Shown here: positions 10,287 to 20,540 of the stretch, in pieces | How the letters are laid out: each line of letters starts with the position of its first letter | Position numbering within the stretch: position 1 is the first letter of the stretch | NCBI RefSeq assembly: GCF_029277985.1 | Contig: NZ_CP119546.1 | Location: 3,596,001-3,660,000, forward strand | DNA length: 64,000 bases | Origin: Providencia stuartii | GTDB taxonomy: Bacteria; Pseudomonadota; Gammaproteobacteria; Enterobacterales; Enterobacteriaceae | Direction of reading: 5' to 3' | The notes under the pieces: model-generated | Database searches by the model: none | What the model saw: only the letters and a program-made list of their open reading frames with translations | What the model was told of the DNA's origin: nothing | Translations under genes and position numbers: made by a program

Positions 10287-11819
10287 ATGACGAGCATTCC
10301 TTTTATTACACAAAACGAATATCAACTAGAAGACGATACCACCCTCATGACCACTAGCGACTTAGAGGGAAATATCACACACGCAAACGATGACTTTATA
10401 AAAGTTAGTGGTTATTCACTTTCTGAACTCATGCATCAGCCTCACAATATCATCCGCCACCCCGATATGCCTAAAGCGGCATTTGCCGACATGTGGAACA
10501 CGTTAAAAAATGGCGAACCCTGGACGGGAATAGTGAAAAACCGCCGTAAAAATGGTGACCACTATTGGGTGAGAGCCAATATTTGTCCGATGGTGAGAGA
10601 AGGCGTGATGACGGGTTACATGTCAATTCGCACTAAGGCTTCACGCGAGGAAATTGCCGTGGCTGAGCCACTCTATCAATCATTAAATGAAGGTCATCGT
10701 CATCGCAAACTTCATAAAGGATTGGTGCTGACGTCGTATTGGTTTAGCCAATACCCCGCCCTGTCAATACGCTGGCGAATTCGCGGACTCATGCTGCTAT
10801 TATTAACAACGTGGATAAGCTTGGCTGCGTTATCAAGCCTGCAAGACTCTGCTCTTTTTCTCACGACACTGCTCGCTTTAATCATACTGGGCACCGGTAA
10901 TTTCTTACTTGAACAGATGATTGCCAAACCTATTGAAAATGTAGCCAAACAAGCACTTGATGTTGCTAGAGGTCAGAAACATAGCATCAATCCTCTACAT
11001 CGTGTTGATGAAATTGGCATGATGTTACGCTCTATTGGCCAGTTAGGATTAGTCTGTCGTTGGCTAACCAATGATGTGTCTTGCCAAATTGGCAATGTAC
11101 ATCAAGAAAGTGAATTATTAGTAAAAGACTGTGATGAGCTTGAGCAACACACGCAAAAAACCGTTGGCTATGTACAACAAACCGTTGCTGCAATGAACCA
11201 AATATCCGTTTCAGTACAAATGAATGCTGAAAATACAATTCGAGCAGATAAACTGTCCAGCGAAACCAGTGATACCGCGTTACATGCGGCAGAAGCCATG
11301 AAAAACGTGGTACACACCATGGATGAGATCGTTCACAGTACCAGCAAAATCAACGCCATAACCGATGTGATAAAAACCATCGCTTTTCAAACCAATATTT
11401 TGGCACTCAATGCCGCGGTTGAAGCGGCCCGAGCCGGAGAGCAAGGAAAAGGCTTTGCCGTTGTCGCCGATGAAGTGCGTAGTCTAGCCAGTCGCAGTGC
11501 CAGCGCGGTTAATGATATCCGAGATCTTATTGATGACTGTGAGAATAAAGTGCACTCCGGCAAACTTCATGTTCATACCACCGGAGACACATTACAAGAC
11601 GTGGTCAATCAAGTGCAAAATGTGACCCAATTAATTAATCACATCAGCCATGCAACCTCTGAACAAGCCGCTGGACTGACAGAAATCACTCAAGCGGTAT
11701 TTGAACTTGAGTCGATCGCTCAGAAAAATACCATTTTGGTAGAACAAAGTGCCAACGCATCAGAAATCGTCCAAAAACATGCCATACGACTTGATGATGC
11801 CATTGTTATTTTACATTAA
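10287..11819 (+). CDS. aer: Aer-type aerotaxis receptor (PAS-HAMP-MCP signalling protein)
   Basis: Aer senses redox state through FAD bound to its PAS domain and signals to CheA/CheW for energy taxis. The 510-aa protein is collinear with E. coli Aer (506 aa). The PAS domain spans about residues 15-120 with GNITHANDDFIKVSGYS, the PHNIIRHPDMPKAAFADMW block and the KNRRKNGDHYWVRAN loop. A hydrophobic hairpin at about 165-210 anchors it in the inner membrane. The C-terminal signalling domain carries the MCP hairpin-tip sequence with AFQTNILALNAAVEAARAGE. There is no periplasmic sensor domain. No neighbouring chemotaxis genes are present; it is monocistronic between terminators. Confidence 0.95.
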   Translation: MTSIPFITQNEYQLEDDTTLMTTSDLEGNITHANDDFIKVSGYSLSELMHQPHNIIRHPDMPKAAFADMWNTLKNGEPWTGIVKNRRKNGDHYWVRANICPMVREGVMTGYMSIRTKASREEIAVAEPLYQSLNEGHRHRKLHKGLVLTSYWFSQYPALSIRWRIRGLMLLLLTTWISLAALSSLQDSALFLTTLLALIILGTGNFLLEQMIAKPIENVAKQALDVARGQKHSINPLHRVDEIGMMLRSIGQLGLVCRWLTNDVSCQIGNVHQESELLVKDCDELEQHTQKTVGYVQQTVAAMNQISVSVQMNAENTIRADKLSSETSDTALHAAEAMKNVVHTMDEIVHSTSKINAITDVIKTIAFQTNILALNAAVEAARAGEQGKGFAVVADEVRSLASRSASAVNDIRDLIDDCENKVHSGKLHVHTTGDTLQDVVNQVQNVTQLINHISHATSEQAAGLTEITQAVFELESIAQKNTILVEQSANASEIVQKHAIRLDDAIVILH

Positions 11820-11832
11820 TCATCAATGAATT

Positions 11833-11855
11833 AGCGTCATAAAAACGCTATTTTT
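11833..11855 (+). terminator. Candidate terminator after aer
   Basis: TAGCGT-cataaaa-ACGCTA followed by TTTTT, about 13 bases after the aer stop. The stem is short (6 bp). Confidence 0.6.
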
Positions 11856-11884
11856 GATTAAAAACAGAAGGGAAATAACACAGT

Positions 11885-11934
11885 AAAAAATCAACGGTGA
11901 CTCACCATAATACCTAATGTCGCCGTTGATTTTT
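11885..11934. terminator. Bidirectional terminator between aer and tsaD
   Basis: AAAAAATCAACGGTGAC and GTCGCCGTTGATTTTT form a long, nearly perfect stem with A and T tracts on either side of a 17-base loop. It can therefore terminate tsaD on the minus strand and back up the aer terminator on the plus strand. Confidence 0.8.
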
Positions 11935-11953
11935 CTTAATCAATCCGGATGGC

Positions 11954-12982
11954 TTATTGATCACTTTCCACTAACGGAGGTAATTCTGCCAACGGCCAAC
12001 GAGGACGAACTGTGATACCTAATCCCGTTGTTGCGCCACCTTTTAAACGAATTAGCCCAGCTAATGCGATCATGGCACCATTATCGGTACAAAACTCAGG
12101 GCGTGCATAAAATGCTTCACCGCCGCGTTGTTTCAACACCTCTTCCATTTTGGCGCGTAATGTGCGATTTGCGCTAACCCCGCCCGCCATCACTAAGCGT
12201 TTAAAGCCTGTTTTCTCAAGTGCACGCTTACATTTTATTGCTAACGTATCGACAACCGCATCTTCAAAAGCACGGGCAATATCGGCTCGTGTTTGCTCAT
12301 CGTCTGCATTTTCTCGAATGGTATTTGCTGCGAATGTTTTTAAGCCTGAAAAACTAAAATCCAGTCCCGGGCGATCGGTCATTGGCCGCGGAAAAACAAA
12401 GCGCCCTTGCGTACCTTGCTGCGCCATACGTGATAACGCTGGACCACCCGGATAATCTAACCCTAATAGTTTTGCTGTTTTATCAAACGCTTCGCCCGCT
12501 GCGTCATCAATCGACTCACCAAGTAATTCATACTCACCAATACCCGTTACGCTAATTAACTGGGTGTGCCCCCCCGAAACGAGCAAAGCAACGAATGGAA
12601 ATTCGGGGCTTTTCTCTTCAAGCATAGGAGCGAGTAAATGCCCTTCCATATGATGAACAGCAACTGCTGGTACGCCCCATGCAAACGCGAGCGAGCGTCC
12701 CACTGTCGCACCAACCATTAATGCTCCAACAAGCCCTGGGCCTGCTGTATAAGCGACAGCATCGATGTCGGCACTTGTCAGGTTGGCTTGTTTGAGCGCA
12801 GCTTGAATCAGTGGAACCGTTTTACGAATGTGATCGCGAGAAGCCAGTTCAGGGACCACCCCACCGTAGTCAGCATGGACTTTTATCTGACTGTATAATT
12901 GGTTAGCTAATAGACCGGCCTTATCATCATAGATTGCGATTCCGGTTTCATCGCAGGATGTTTCGATACCTAAAACGCGCAT
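11954..12982 (-). CDS. tsaD: tRNA N6-threonylcarbamoyladenosine transferase TsaD
   Basis: TsaD transfers the threonylcarbamoyl group to A37 of tRNAs reading ANN codons, with TsaB and TsaE. The N-terminus [20 protein letters not shown] matches the family exactly. The metal-binding HxxxH is HHMEGH near residue 110, and the nucleotide-binding elements are LVSGGHTQL and [13 protein letters not shown]. The start at 12982 has AAGGG 6 bases upstream; an extra ten-codon extension to 13012 is not conserved. Length is 342 aa against 337 in E. coli. Divergently transcribed from rpsU, the standard enterobacterial arrangement. Confidence 0.96.
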   Translation of the reverse strand: MRVLGIETSCDETGIAIYDDKAGLLANQLYSQIKVHADYGGVVPELASRDHIRKTVPLIQAALKQANLTSADIDAVAYTAGPGLVGALMVGATVGRSLAFAWGVPAVAVHHMEGHLLAPMLEEKSPEFPFVALLVSGGHTQLISVTGIGEYELLGESIDDAAGEAFDKTAKLLGLDYPGGPALSRMAQQGTQGRFVFPRPMTDRPGLDFSFSGLKTFAANTIRENADDEQTRADIARAFEDAVVDTLAIKCKRALEKTGFKRLVMAGGVSANRTLRAKMEEVLKQRGGEAFYARPEFCTDNGAMIALAGLIRLKGGATTGLGITVRPRWPLAELPPLVESDQ

Positions 12983-13060
12983 TGCACTACCCTTGTTTAT
13001 TGCATAAGGCAAAGTCTACCATTAAATTCAATCTATCGTATAATTTATGATGCCAAAAGG

Positions 13061-13089
13061 CTGACTTTTCCTGTTGTATAGTCTATAAT
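13061..13089 (+). promoter_or_regulatory. Likely sigma-70 promoter of the rpsU-dnaG-rpoD operon
   Basis: CTGACT (13061-13066) and a perfect TATAAT (13084-13089) are separated by exactly 17 bases, pointing towards rpsU. The leader to rpsU would be about 210 bases. Further promoters or a LexA site, known in E. coli, were not identified with confidence. Confidence 0.65.
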
Positions 13090-13296
13090 CACTACCCTGT
13101 AATAAATTTCGTGTGGCTAATTTCATTATTACCCTACTTCGCTGTTTTTTTCATCAAATAAAACAACGAACTGGTAATCTTGTGTGTTTCAATTTTATAC
13201 GGCACTTTACAAACCCGTACTCATTGAAGTAAAATTCCGCACCATTTTAAATGACGGCTGGTTGAATAAAGCCAGCAACAACCCGATTTCTATTGA

Positions 13297-13524
<228 letters not shown>

Positions 13525-13578
13525 TTTGGGCGCGGTAGCCACCGCAACCATAGCAGGCAGTATTAGTTAGCAGTTAAA

Positions 13579-13608
13579 GGCCGTGCTTTCCTGAGGGAAG
13601 CGCGGCTT
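13579..13608 (+). terminator. Attenuating hairpin between rpsU and dnaG
   Basis: GGCCGTGCTTTCC-TGAG-GGAAGCGCGGC forms a GC-rich stem with one bulge, followed by only TTATTA. It corresponds in position to the partial T1 terminator of E. coli, which lowers dnaG expression relative to rpsU. Confidence 0.75.
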
Positions 13609-13641
13609 ATTATCGTTCATCAACAGGCGAAAAAGAGGCTT

Positions 13642-15387
13642 ATGGCTGGACGAATCCCGCGTTCATTTATCAATGATTTGTTAGCGAGAACCGACATCAT
13701 CGATTTAGTCGATGCAAAAGTCCCGTTAAAAAAACAGGGTAAAAATCATCACGCGTGCTGTCCGTTCCATAACGAAAAAACACCTTCTTTCACCGTAAAT
13801 AGTGAAAGGCAGTTTTATTACTGTTTTGGCTGTGGTGCACATGGTAATGCGATCGACTTTTTGATGAATTACGACAAGCTCGACTTTGTCGAAGCCATCG
13901 AAGAACTTTCTGCTTTACATGGCCTTGATGTTCCTTATGAAACAGGAACAGGCGCAAGCCAAATCGAACTTCATCAACGGCAAAATCTGTACCAATTGAT
14001 GGAGAAAATAAACCATTTTTACCACGCTGCCTTAAGTCATCCATCGGCAACTAAAGCTAAAGATTATTTAAGCCAACGTGGTTTAACAGCTGACATTATT
14101 GAGCATTTTTCGATAGGTTTTGCCCCAGCGGGGTGGGATAATTTGCTCAAAAAATTTGCTGTAAACCCAGAAAGTCGCAAACAGCTTGATGATGCAGGCA
14201 TGTTAGTGACCAATGATAATGGCCGTACTTATGACCGATTCAGGGAACGAGTCATGTTCCCAATTCGTGATCGTCGTGGTCGTGTTATTGCTTTTGGTGG
14301 CCGAGTTTTAGGTGATGCGTTACCTAAATATTTAAACTCGCCCGAAACCGATATCTTTCATAAAGGCCGTCAATTATTTGGTCTCTATGAGGTGACACAA
14401 CACAGTCATGAACTTAATAAGTTACTGGTTGTTGAAGGCTATATGGATGTCGTGGCGTTAGCCCAATATGGCATCCGTTATGCGGTTGCATCACTCGGTA
14501 CCTCGACAACGTCTGAGCATATTCAATTGCTCTATCGTTCAACAGATACTGTTATTTGTTGTTATGACGGTGACCGAGCAGGAAGAGAAGCAGCGTGGCG
14601 TGCACTTGAAACAGCACTGCCTTATTTGACTGATGGCCGCCAGTTACGATTTATGTTTTTACCTGATGGTGAAGATCCTGACTCTTTAGTCCGCAAAGAA
14701 GGTAAAGAGGCATTTGAATTACGAATGAATGACGCGCAAACATTATCGTCATTTCTGTTCGACTCACTCGTACCACAGGTTGATTTAAAGACACAAGAAG
14801 GGAGAGCAAAATTTAGTAAACTTGCCATCCCTTTGATAAAACAAATACCTGGTGAAACATTGCGCCTCTATATGGCACAAGAATTGGGAAATTTTATCGG
14901 TATACCTGATATTTCTCAGGTTCTTGCTATGATTGATAGAGAGAATGCTGAACCGGTCAGTTACCAAGCACCAAAATTAAAACCAACCACAATGCGAATT
15001 TTAATCGCTTTGTTGGTGCAGAATCCGAGTTTTTCGGAATCCGTTCCCTCATTAGAGGGGATCGCCCATATTCAAATGCCGGGGCTTTCTCTATTTCAGG
15101 AATTGGTCGATGTTTGCCAATCCAACCCCGGAATGACGACTGGGCAGTTGCTTGAGCTGTATCGTGATAATAAATTTGCGAATCAACTTGAAAAACTGGC
15201 AACTTGGAACGATATAGAAATAGAGGAAATAGCGGAAAAGACATTTAAAGATGCTTTAAACCATCTATTTAACAGCGCGCTTGATGAGCGTTTTGACTAT
15301 TTGATAGCCAAAGAACGAACTGAAGGGCTGACCCCAGAAGAACGCGCCGAAGTCCGCCTTATCACACTGTCACGTGTGAAAATATAA
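13642..15387 (+). CDS. dnaG: DNA primase
   Basis: DnaG synthesises the RNA primers for replication. The zinc-binding domain is visible as C40, H43, C61 and C64 (CPFH and CFGC motifs). The TOPRIM catalytic core lies at about residues 258-345 with VVEGYMDVVAL and YDGDRAGREAAWR. The C-terminal DnaB-interaction domain covers about 435-581. Length 581 aa equals E. coli. It lies between the rpsU attenuator and rpoD; the 170-base gap before rpoD probably carries or follows extra promoters for rpoD, but I could not identify them. Confidence 0.98.
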   Translation: MAGRIPRSFINDLLARTDIIDLVDAKVPLKKQGKNHHACCPFHNEKTPSFTVNSERQFYYCFGCGAHGNAIDFLMNYDKLDFVEAIEELSALHGLDVPYETGTGASQIELHQRQNLYQLMEKINHFYHAALSHPSATKAKDYLSQRGLTADIIEHFSIGFAPAGWDNLLKKFAVNPESRKQLDDAGMLVTNDNGRTYDRFRERVMFPIRDRRGRVIAFGGRVLGDALPKYLNSPETDIFHKGRQLFGLYEVTQHSHELNKLLVVEGYMDVVALAQYGIRYAVASLGTSTTSEHIQLLYRSTDTVICCYDGDRAGREAAWRALETALPYLTDGRQLRFMFLPDGEDPDSLVRKEGKEAFELRMNDAQTLSSFLFDSLVPQVDLKTQEGRAKFSKLAIPLIKQIPGETLRLYMAQELGNFIGIPDISQVLAMIDRENAEPVSYQAPKLKPTTMRILIALLVQNPSFSESVPSLEGIAHIQMPGLSLFQELVDVCQSNPGMTTGQLLELYRDNKFANQLEKLATWNDIEIEEIAEKTFKDALNHLFNSALDERFDYLIAKERTEGLTPEERAEVRLITLSRVKI

Positions 15388-15557
15388 TGAATACCAAACG
15401 GCTTAAGTGCCGATTTACTAAAGGCAAATGCCTGTAAAATGCTACGAAATTAAAGGGGCGTAGCGTAACAATAAAAATCCCCTTTGAATGTTCTTGTTGG
15501 CCGATTGTTTCGCCGACCGACACCAATCTAAATACTCAGAAGTGTGGATACCGTCTT

Positions 15558-17414
15558 ATGGAGCAAAACCCGCAGTCGCAGCTTAAGCTACTCGTAACCA
15601 AGGGTAAGGAGCAAGGTTACTTAACCTATGCTGAGGTCAACGACCATCTGCCGGAAGATATCGTCGATTCAGATCAGATTGAAGATATCATCCAGATGAT
15701 TAATGACATGGGCATCCAGGTCATGGAAGAAGCACCTGACGCCGATGATTTGATACTCGCTGAAACCACTTCCGATACGGATGAAGATGCAGCAGAAGCC
15801 GCTGCTCAAGTTCTATCCAGTGTGGAAAGTGAAATTGGTCGTACTACAGACCCTGTGCGCATGTACATGCGTGAAATGGGTACCGTCGAACTCTTAACCC
15901 GTGAAGGTGAGATCGACATAGCAAAACGTATCGAAGATGGCATCAACCAAGTTCAGTGCTCTGTTGCAGAGTACCCTGAAGCCATTACTTATCTACTCGA
16001 ACAGTATGACCTCGTTGAAGCAGGCGAAAGCCGCTTATCCGATTTGATTACTGGTTTCGTCGATCCTAACGCTGAAGAAGATTTAGCACCAACCGCAACA
16101 CACGTTGGTTCTGAGCTTCCACAAGAAGAGTTGGATAAAGACGATGATGAAGACGATGATGAAGACGAAGACGGCGATGACAGTGATAGCGATGATGATA
16201 ACAGCATCGATCCTGAACTAGCCCGTGAAAAATTCGGTGAATTGCGTACGCAATACGAAAAAACGCGTCAGCACATTAAGCAGTTTGGTCGTAGCAATGC
16301 ACAAACAGCACTTGCTATCGAAGAACTTTCTGAAGTCTTCAAGCAATTCCGTTTAGTGCCTAAGCAATTTGACTATCTGGTCAATAACATGCGTGAAATG
16401 ATGGATCGCGTTCGTTTCCAAGAACGTACTATCATGAAGCTATGTGTTGAACAGTGCAAAATGCCTAAGAAAAACTTCATCACGTTATTCAGTGGCAATG
16501 AAACCAGTGAAACTTGGTTAACAGCAGCCAAAGCGATGAACAAGCCTTGGTGTGAAAAGCTGCTAGAAGTTGAAGAAGAAATTTTGCGTTGTCTGCAAAG
16601 ATTACGTCAAATTGAAGAAGAAACTGGCCTGACAATTGAACAGGTAAAAGATATTAACCGTCGTATGTCTATCGGTGAAGCGAAAGCACGCCGTGCGAAA
16701 AAAGAGATGGTTGAAGCAAACTTACGTCTGGTAATTTCTATCGCGAAGAAATATACCAACCGTGGTTTGCAATTCCTTGACCTAATCCAAGAAGGTAATA
16801 TTGGTCTGATGAAAGCGGTTGATAAATTTGAATATCGCCGTGGTTATAAATTCTCGACCTATGCAACTTGGTGGATCCGTCAGGCAATTACACGTTCTAT
16901 CGCGGATCAGGCTCGTACCATTCGTATTCCGGTACATATGATTGAAACCATCAACAAACTGAACCGTATCTCTCGTCAGATGCTACAGGAAATGGGCCGT
17001 GAACCTTCCCCTGAAGAGTTAGCGGAACGTATGATGATGCCGGAAGACAAGATCCGTAAAGTCCTGAAGATCGCTAAAGAGCCAATCTCAATGGAAACGC
17101 CAATCGGTGATGATGAAGATTCACATCTCGGCGACTTTATTGAAGATAACACGTTAGAGCTACCATTAGACTCAGCGACATCAGAAAGTCTGCGTTCAGC
17201 AACTCATGAAGTGCTAGCAGGTCTGACGGCTCGTGAAGCAAAAGTTCTACGTATGCGTTTTGGTATCGATATGAACACCGACCATACCTTAGAAGAGGTG
17301 GGTAAACAGTTCGACGTTACGCGTGAGCGTATTCGTCAAATCGAGGCTAAAGCTCTACGTAAATTGCGTCATCCAAGCCGCTCTGAAGTTCTACGTAGCT
17401 TCCTTGACGAATAA
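15558..17414 (+). CDS. rpoD: RNA polymerase primary sigma factor, sigma-70
   Basis: RpoD directs RNA polymerase to housekeeping promoters. The protein (618 aa, 613 in E. coli) has region 1.1 at the N-terminus, the acidic non-conserved region around residues 190-220 (a long Asp/Glu tract encoded by GAT/GAC/GAA repeats), region 2 with [19 protein letters not shown] and [14 protein letters not shown] (-10 recognition and melting), and region 4 ending in [19 protein letters not shown] (-35 helix-turn-helix). Last gene of the rpsU operon, ended by a strong terminator. Confidence 0.99.
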   Translation: MEQNPQSQLKLLVTKGKEQGYLTYAEVNDHLPEDIVDSDQIEDIIQMINDMGIQVMEEAPDADDLILAETTSDTDEDAAEAAAQVLSSVESEIGRTTDPVRMYMREMGTVELLTREGEIDIAKRIEDGINQVQCSVAEYPEAITYLLEQYDLVEAGESRLSDLITGFVDPNAEEDLAPTATHVGSELPQEELDKDDDEDDDEDEDGDDSDSDDDNSIDPELAREKFGELRTQYEKTRQHIKQFGRSNAQTALAIEELSEVFKQFRLVPKQFDYLVNNMREMMDRVRFQERTIMKLCVEQCKMPKKNFITLFSGNETSETWLTAAKAMNKPWCEKLLEVEEEILRCLQRLRQIEEETGLTIEQVKDINRRMSIGEAKARRAKKEMVEANLRLVISIAKKYTNRGLQFLDLIQEGNIGLMKAVDKFEYRRGYKFSTYATWWIRQAITRSIADQARTIRIPVHMIETINKLNRISRQMLQEMGREPSPEELAERMMMPEDKIRKVLKIAKEPISMETPIGDDEDSHLGDFIEDNTLELPLDSATSESLRSATHEVLAGLTAREAKVLRMRFGIDMNTDHTLEEVGKQFDVTRERIRQIEAKALRKLRHPSRSEVLRSFLDE

Positions 17415-17436
17415 TGAACTTTTAATTAGTCATCAA

Positions 17437-17463
17437 ACACCTGCTTCGGCAGGTGTTTTTTTA
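17437..17463 (+). terminator. Intrinsic terminator after rpoD
   Basis: AACACCTGC-TTCG-GCAGGTGTTTTTTT: a 9-bp stem closed by a stable UUCG-type tetraloop with a T-run, 23 bases after the rpoD stop. Confidence 0.95.
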
Positions 17464-17528
17464 TGTCACTAAACGATAAATGACCATTTTAGTCATGACT
17501 TCATTAATCAGCATGTCATACATCAACA

Positions 17529-17804
17529 CTATTCACTGCCCAGTATTATCTCACAAGCAATTCTGTTAATTTCAATGAATTCATGCCATGTATATTGCTT
17601 GTGATAATGAAGCGAATACTGTTTATCGACACGGCAGATATCTGGACGCTCATCATAGATAGTACATAACATATTAGTTTCATTATAATTCTTACAAACG
17701 CCATCACCTCGATCAAGAAATTGAGTTTCATGCGCACGATCAACATGGCGGCAGCATGCCCCACATTTATCACAAGGAAATAGCGACTCGGTTTCTAAGC
17801 TCAT
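17529..17804 (-). CDS. YkgJ-type cysteine-cluster protein
   Basis: A 91-aa protein beginning MSLETESLFPCDKCGACCRHV. The CxxCGxCC motif at residues 11-17 plus two further cysteines (CKNY, CTIYDERPDICR) is the signature of the YkgJ / UPF0153 family, which probably coordinates zinc or an iron-sulfur cluster. The start at 17804 is chosen because its ATG overlaps the TGA of the upstream gene as ATGA, a classic translational coupling. An earlier in-frame ATG (17819) would add five residues. It is the last gene of the WYL operon. Its biochemical role is unknown. It could be a maturation or redox partner of the upstream membrane protein, but that is inference from the coupling alone. Confidence 0.8.
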   Translation of the reverse strand: MSLETESLFPCDKCGACCRHVDRAHETQFLDRGDGVCKNYNETNMLCTIYDERPDICRVDKQYSLHYHKQYTWHEFIEINRIACEIILGSE

Positions 17805-19372
17805 AATGAGTCCAGCCACTCGCTGAATGAATCATCACTTTCTGCATCAAAGGGCAATACAATATTATTTCTCTTAATTTCCTGATTGAGAATAATTTTT
17901 CGCTCATATTCTGAATTCGTCACTTGTAATGCATTGGTAAATACCTGCATTTCAGTCACATTAAAGTTAAACTCGAGCTGAACAAGTTTGACAAGATATT
18001 CATCTAAAGCCGCATTAACTTCTCGGTAGTACTGTAATGTCAGCTCATATTTATTTCGGAATTTATTCAAAAAATTCCAAATTTTTTGCATGAACTCACT
18101 ATGCTCTAAAAAATAACACATCGCCAATGTCAATAAACCGGAAATCAAAACGCCAATAAATACTGCCACATCATTACCGAAGGGAAATGATAATATTCCA
18201 TTCAAGTATGTTGTTATCATTGAACCTAAAATAACAGAGATACTGGTCGAAATAATTTTAATGGCTGATTTTAGCAAATCGCCTAATGCTAAATTTTCAG
18301 GGTTAAAAAATAGTAGCTTAGCCGCTGAAAATAAACTATTTACTGACTCTCGAATTAATTTTACTATCAGTTTTGTGGATGTCAGGAAGATATTCAGCAT
18401 CGTAGTTGTTACACTCGCTAATAGCCCACCAAACAGCCCATTATTAAACTCAGTCCAAAAATCTTTAAAACGAACCTTTAATCTTTCCCAAATATTTGTG
18501 ACAACATCCCTCAAATCTTCAATGAAGATTTTAAGTTTAAAGTTTGTTTTATGCTGTTCAATCAACTTCGGGATAGCGTCTTTTAATTCAAACCAAAGCT
18601 CTGCAAATACAATCCCTAGCATTTGCCTTGCTCCCATTCTCAACCCAGTGTTAATGGCCGCTGAGGCCGTATTCACAAAAAACTTACTGCTACTGTAGTA
18701 CTTACGACTAATTTCAGCGTCATACTGTTTTCTGGCCTTTTTATCGATAGCCTCCATGACATCAAAATTGGCTTTTTGCTTATTCTTAAGTGTCTTGAGT
18801 TTTTTTAGCTCAATATCGGTTAGTTGCCCTTTACTTTCTAACACATTAATTTCTGTTTTAATCTGTGTTTGTTGTGATTTTAAATTCACCATAAAGTCTG
18901 CCATTTTTTGGGCTTTTTTCGACTTATTTAATGTTTCATTCGTAAAGGTCAAATTTGAGTCACGGTTCGCTAAATCCGCACCATCAATTTCAGCAAGAAC
19001 ACGTGCAGGGTCATTATGAACCTCATAAGCGGCAATAATGTGATCAAGATTAGTCACATCTTGCTGACTAAAAGTTTCGCCAGTGTAAGAATCAATTAAT
19101 TCACCGGATAATTTTTGTTGCTTACCTCTACGGTTTGTTTCTTTGTAGTTTTCATGACTGTGATATTCATGAGAATCGTATTGCCCACGATTCTCATAAC
19201 GATCTTTTTCTACTTCTGTCGCCCAAATATCGTTTCTGACATTATGGATGGTATCAACATCGCCCCCTTTTTTATCTTTTAATAATAAAAAATCCAAACC
19301 AAAAGAAGTCACTAAACTTTGAACAATTGTATCGTTCACTTCCTTTTGCCAATTATAATTTTTCTGCTGCAT
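17801..19372 (-). CDS. Membrane protein with N-terminal HNH-nuclease-like motif
   Basis: A 523-aa protein of no family I can name. Residues about 90-155 contain LDHIIAAYEVHND followed by ANRDSNLTFTN and LNKSKKA. The spacing DH(I)...N(L)...N..K resembles HNH/His-Me-finger endonucleases without zinc cysteines, H111 being the would-be catalytic histidine. A charged coiled-coil segment follows (about 155-230). The C-terminal half has several hydrophobic stretches, for example LLASVTTTMLNIFLTS and FIGVLISGLLTLAMCYFL, implying three to four membrane helices. ATG 19372 is chosen because the extension to 19402 uses GTG and would run through a hairpin. It is coupled by ATGA to the YkgJ-type gene and preceded by a glycine-rich membrane protein. 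The nuclease assignment is inference from the motif. Confidence 0.7.
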   Translation of the reverse strand: MQQKNYNWQKEVNDTIVQSLVTSFGLDFLLLKDKKGGDVDTIHNVRNDIWATEVEKDRYENRGQYDSHEYHSHENYKETNRRGKQQKLSGELIDSYTGETFSQQDVTNLDHIIAAYEVHNDPARVLAEIDGADLANRDSNLTFTNETLNKSKKAQKMADFMVNLKSQQTQIKTEINVLESKGQLTDIELKKLKTLKNKQKANFDVMEAIDKKARKQYDAEISRKYYSSSKFFVNTASAAINTGLRMGARQMLGIVFAELWFELKDAIPKLIEQHKTNFKLKIFIEDLRDVVTNIWERLKVRFKDFWTEFNNGLFGGLLASVTTTMLNIFLTSTKLIVKLIRESVNSLFSAAKLLFFNPENLALGDLLKSAIKIISTSISVILGSMITTYLNGILSFPFGNDVAVFIGVLISGLLTLAMCYFLEHSEFMQKIWNFLNKFRNKYELTLQYYREVNAALDEYLVKLVQLEFNFNVTEMQVFTNALQVTNSEYERKIILNQEIKRNNIVLPFDAESDDSFSEWLDSL

Positions 19373-19385
19373 ATGCTTTACCGAT

Positions 19386-19410
19386 AAGTAGCAGCCGAGC
19401 ACTGCTACTT
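19386..19410 (-). promoter_or_regulatory. Perfect intercistronic hairpin
   Basis: AAGTAGCAG-TGCTCGG-CTGCTACTT is a perfect 9-bp stem with a 7-base loop in the 54-base gap between the glycine-rich membrane protein and the HNH-like gene, ending 13 bases before the latter's ATG. No T-run follows, so it is more likely an mRNA processing, stability or translation-control element than a terminator. Confidence 0.6.
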
Positions 19411-19426
19411 ATAATTTATGATGTCA

Positions 19427-20503
19427 TTAAGATAGAGTAAAACGTTCAGTTTCATCTAACTGTTTATCTAGGCAATCCTGATTGATAACTTTTAGCCCGT
19501 GGCTATCCGTTTCAATTTCGATAACTTCATCAACGATAACAACCTCATTATTTTCATTTAATTTTGGCTTAAATAATGGTGTCGTAATTAGATTGGTCAT
19601 AATAGCGGCGAGCTTATAGCCATTATTAATGGTCAATTTTAATTCATCCGTAATACCATGGGTATTTGTGTTGCCCAATGCTTTATTACGTTGAATTATC
19701 TTGTCTGCCTCTATAAGCGCCAATAAATAGGGTTTAAACACATTGAATTGTGCTTCCAAAACATGATAAATAGCGACAACATACTCTTTAGTTTTCGTTA
19801 AATTCTCATGTGCTAAAGTCATTTTTGCAACGGCACCATTAACTTCAGAACGAATTTTTCGAGCATTATCTAACGCTTTTTCGGCATGGGAATTATAAGC
19901 CCAACCCGCAATAGCTAAGATAGGAGCAACAACGGCACCGCCTAACACCATTGCGCCACCGGCCATCCCCCATCCCCCGGCGGCCAGTGAACCACCACCG
20001 ATAGCCGCCATTGTCGCATTATAAGCAGCCGCACCTGAAAGCGCTGCAATTGGTGTTCCCGTCGATGCCGCGGCAAATGCCATCACACCGCCATAAACAG
20101 CAAAACCTGCCGCAGCACTTGATGCACCGGCACCGACTAAGGTTCCTAGATACTCTGTTGCTGAAATCGCTAAGTTTTCAATTTTATTAATTTCATGACG
20201 AGGAATAGAGATAGAAATATCCTGTCCTGATTCATTTAGCTGTTTTAATATTGATTGTGCGATAGTATTAAACTTACTGAAACTTTCACCAATTTGTAAT
20301 TCAAGCGTACCTAGCTTCTCTAATTCATTGGTCGTACTGACATTAATAGATTCCAGAACCTCTTTATTTTCATCATAACGGCGTTGAGCTTTCGCTAACA
20401 TATCATCCGCTTCTGATTTTGTTTGGTAACCGTCATAAGCTTTCTTTCCACCAAACGCGGCGGCAGCAATAGCCGCACCTGCAATAATAAATGGTATTGC
20501 CAT
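19427..20503 (-). CDS. Glycine/alanine-rich membrane protein of unknown function
   Basis: A 358-aa protein beginning MAIPFIIAGAAIAAAAFGGK, a short N-terminal membrane helix. An alpha-helical, probably coiled-coil segment follows (about 25-110: KAQRRYDENKEVLESI and onward). A long Gly/Ala-rich hydrophobic block at about residues 115-210 has repeated small-residue patterns (GGSLAAGGWGMAGGAMVLGG), typical of glycine-zipper helices that pack tightly or oligomerise into pores. A helical cytoplasmic part and an acidic C-terminus complete it. No enzymatic motif is visible. It starts 37 bases after the WYL regulator gene and precedes the HNH-like membrane protein. A structural or pore-forming partner role is plausible but unproven. 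Confidence 0.65.
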   Translation of the reverse strand: MAIPFIIAGAAIAAAAFGGKKAYDGYQTKSEADDMLAKAQRRYDENKEVLESINVSTTNELEKLGTLELQIGESFSKFNTIAQSILKQLNESGQDISISIPRHEINKIENLAISATEYLGTLVGAGASSAAAGFAVYGGVMAFAAASTGTPIAALSGAAAYNATMAAIGGGSLAAGGWGMAGGAMVLGGAVVAPILAIAGWAYNSHAEKALDNARKIRSEVNGAVAKMTLAHENLTKTKEYVVAIYHVLEAQFNVFKPYLLALIEADKIIQRNKALGNTNTHGITDELKLTINNGYKLAAIMTNLITTPLFKPKLNENNEVVIVDEVIEIETDSHGLKVINQDCLDKQLDETERFTLS

Positions 20504-20540
20504 ACAATCCTCTCAATTTTGATAAAATTAAAATAACTCG

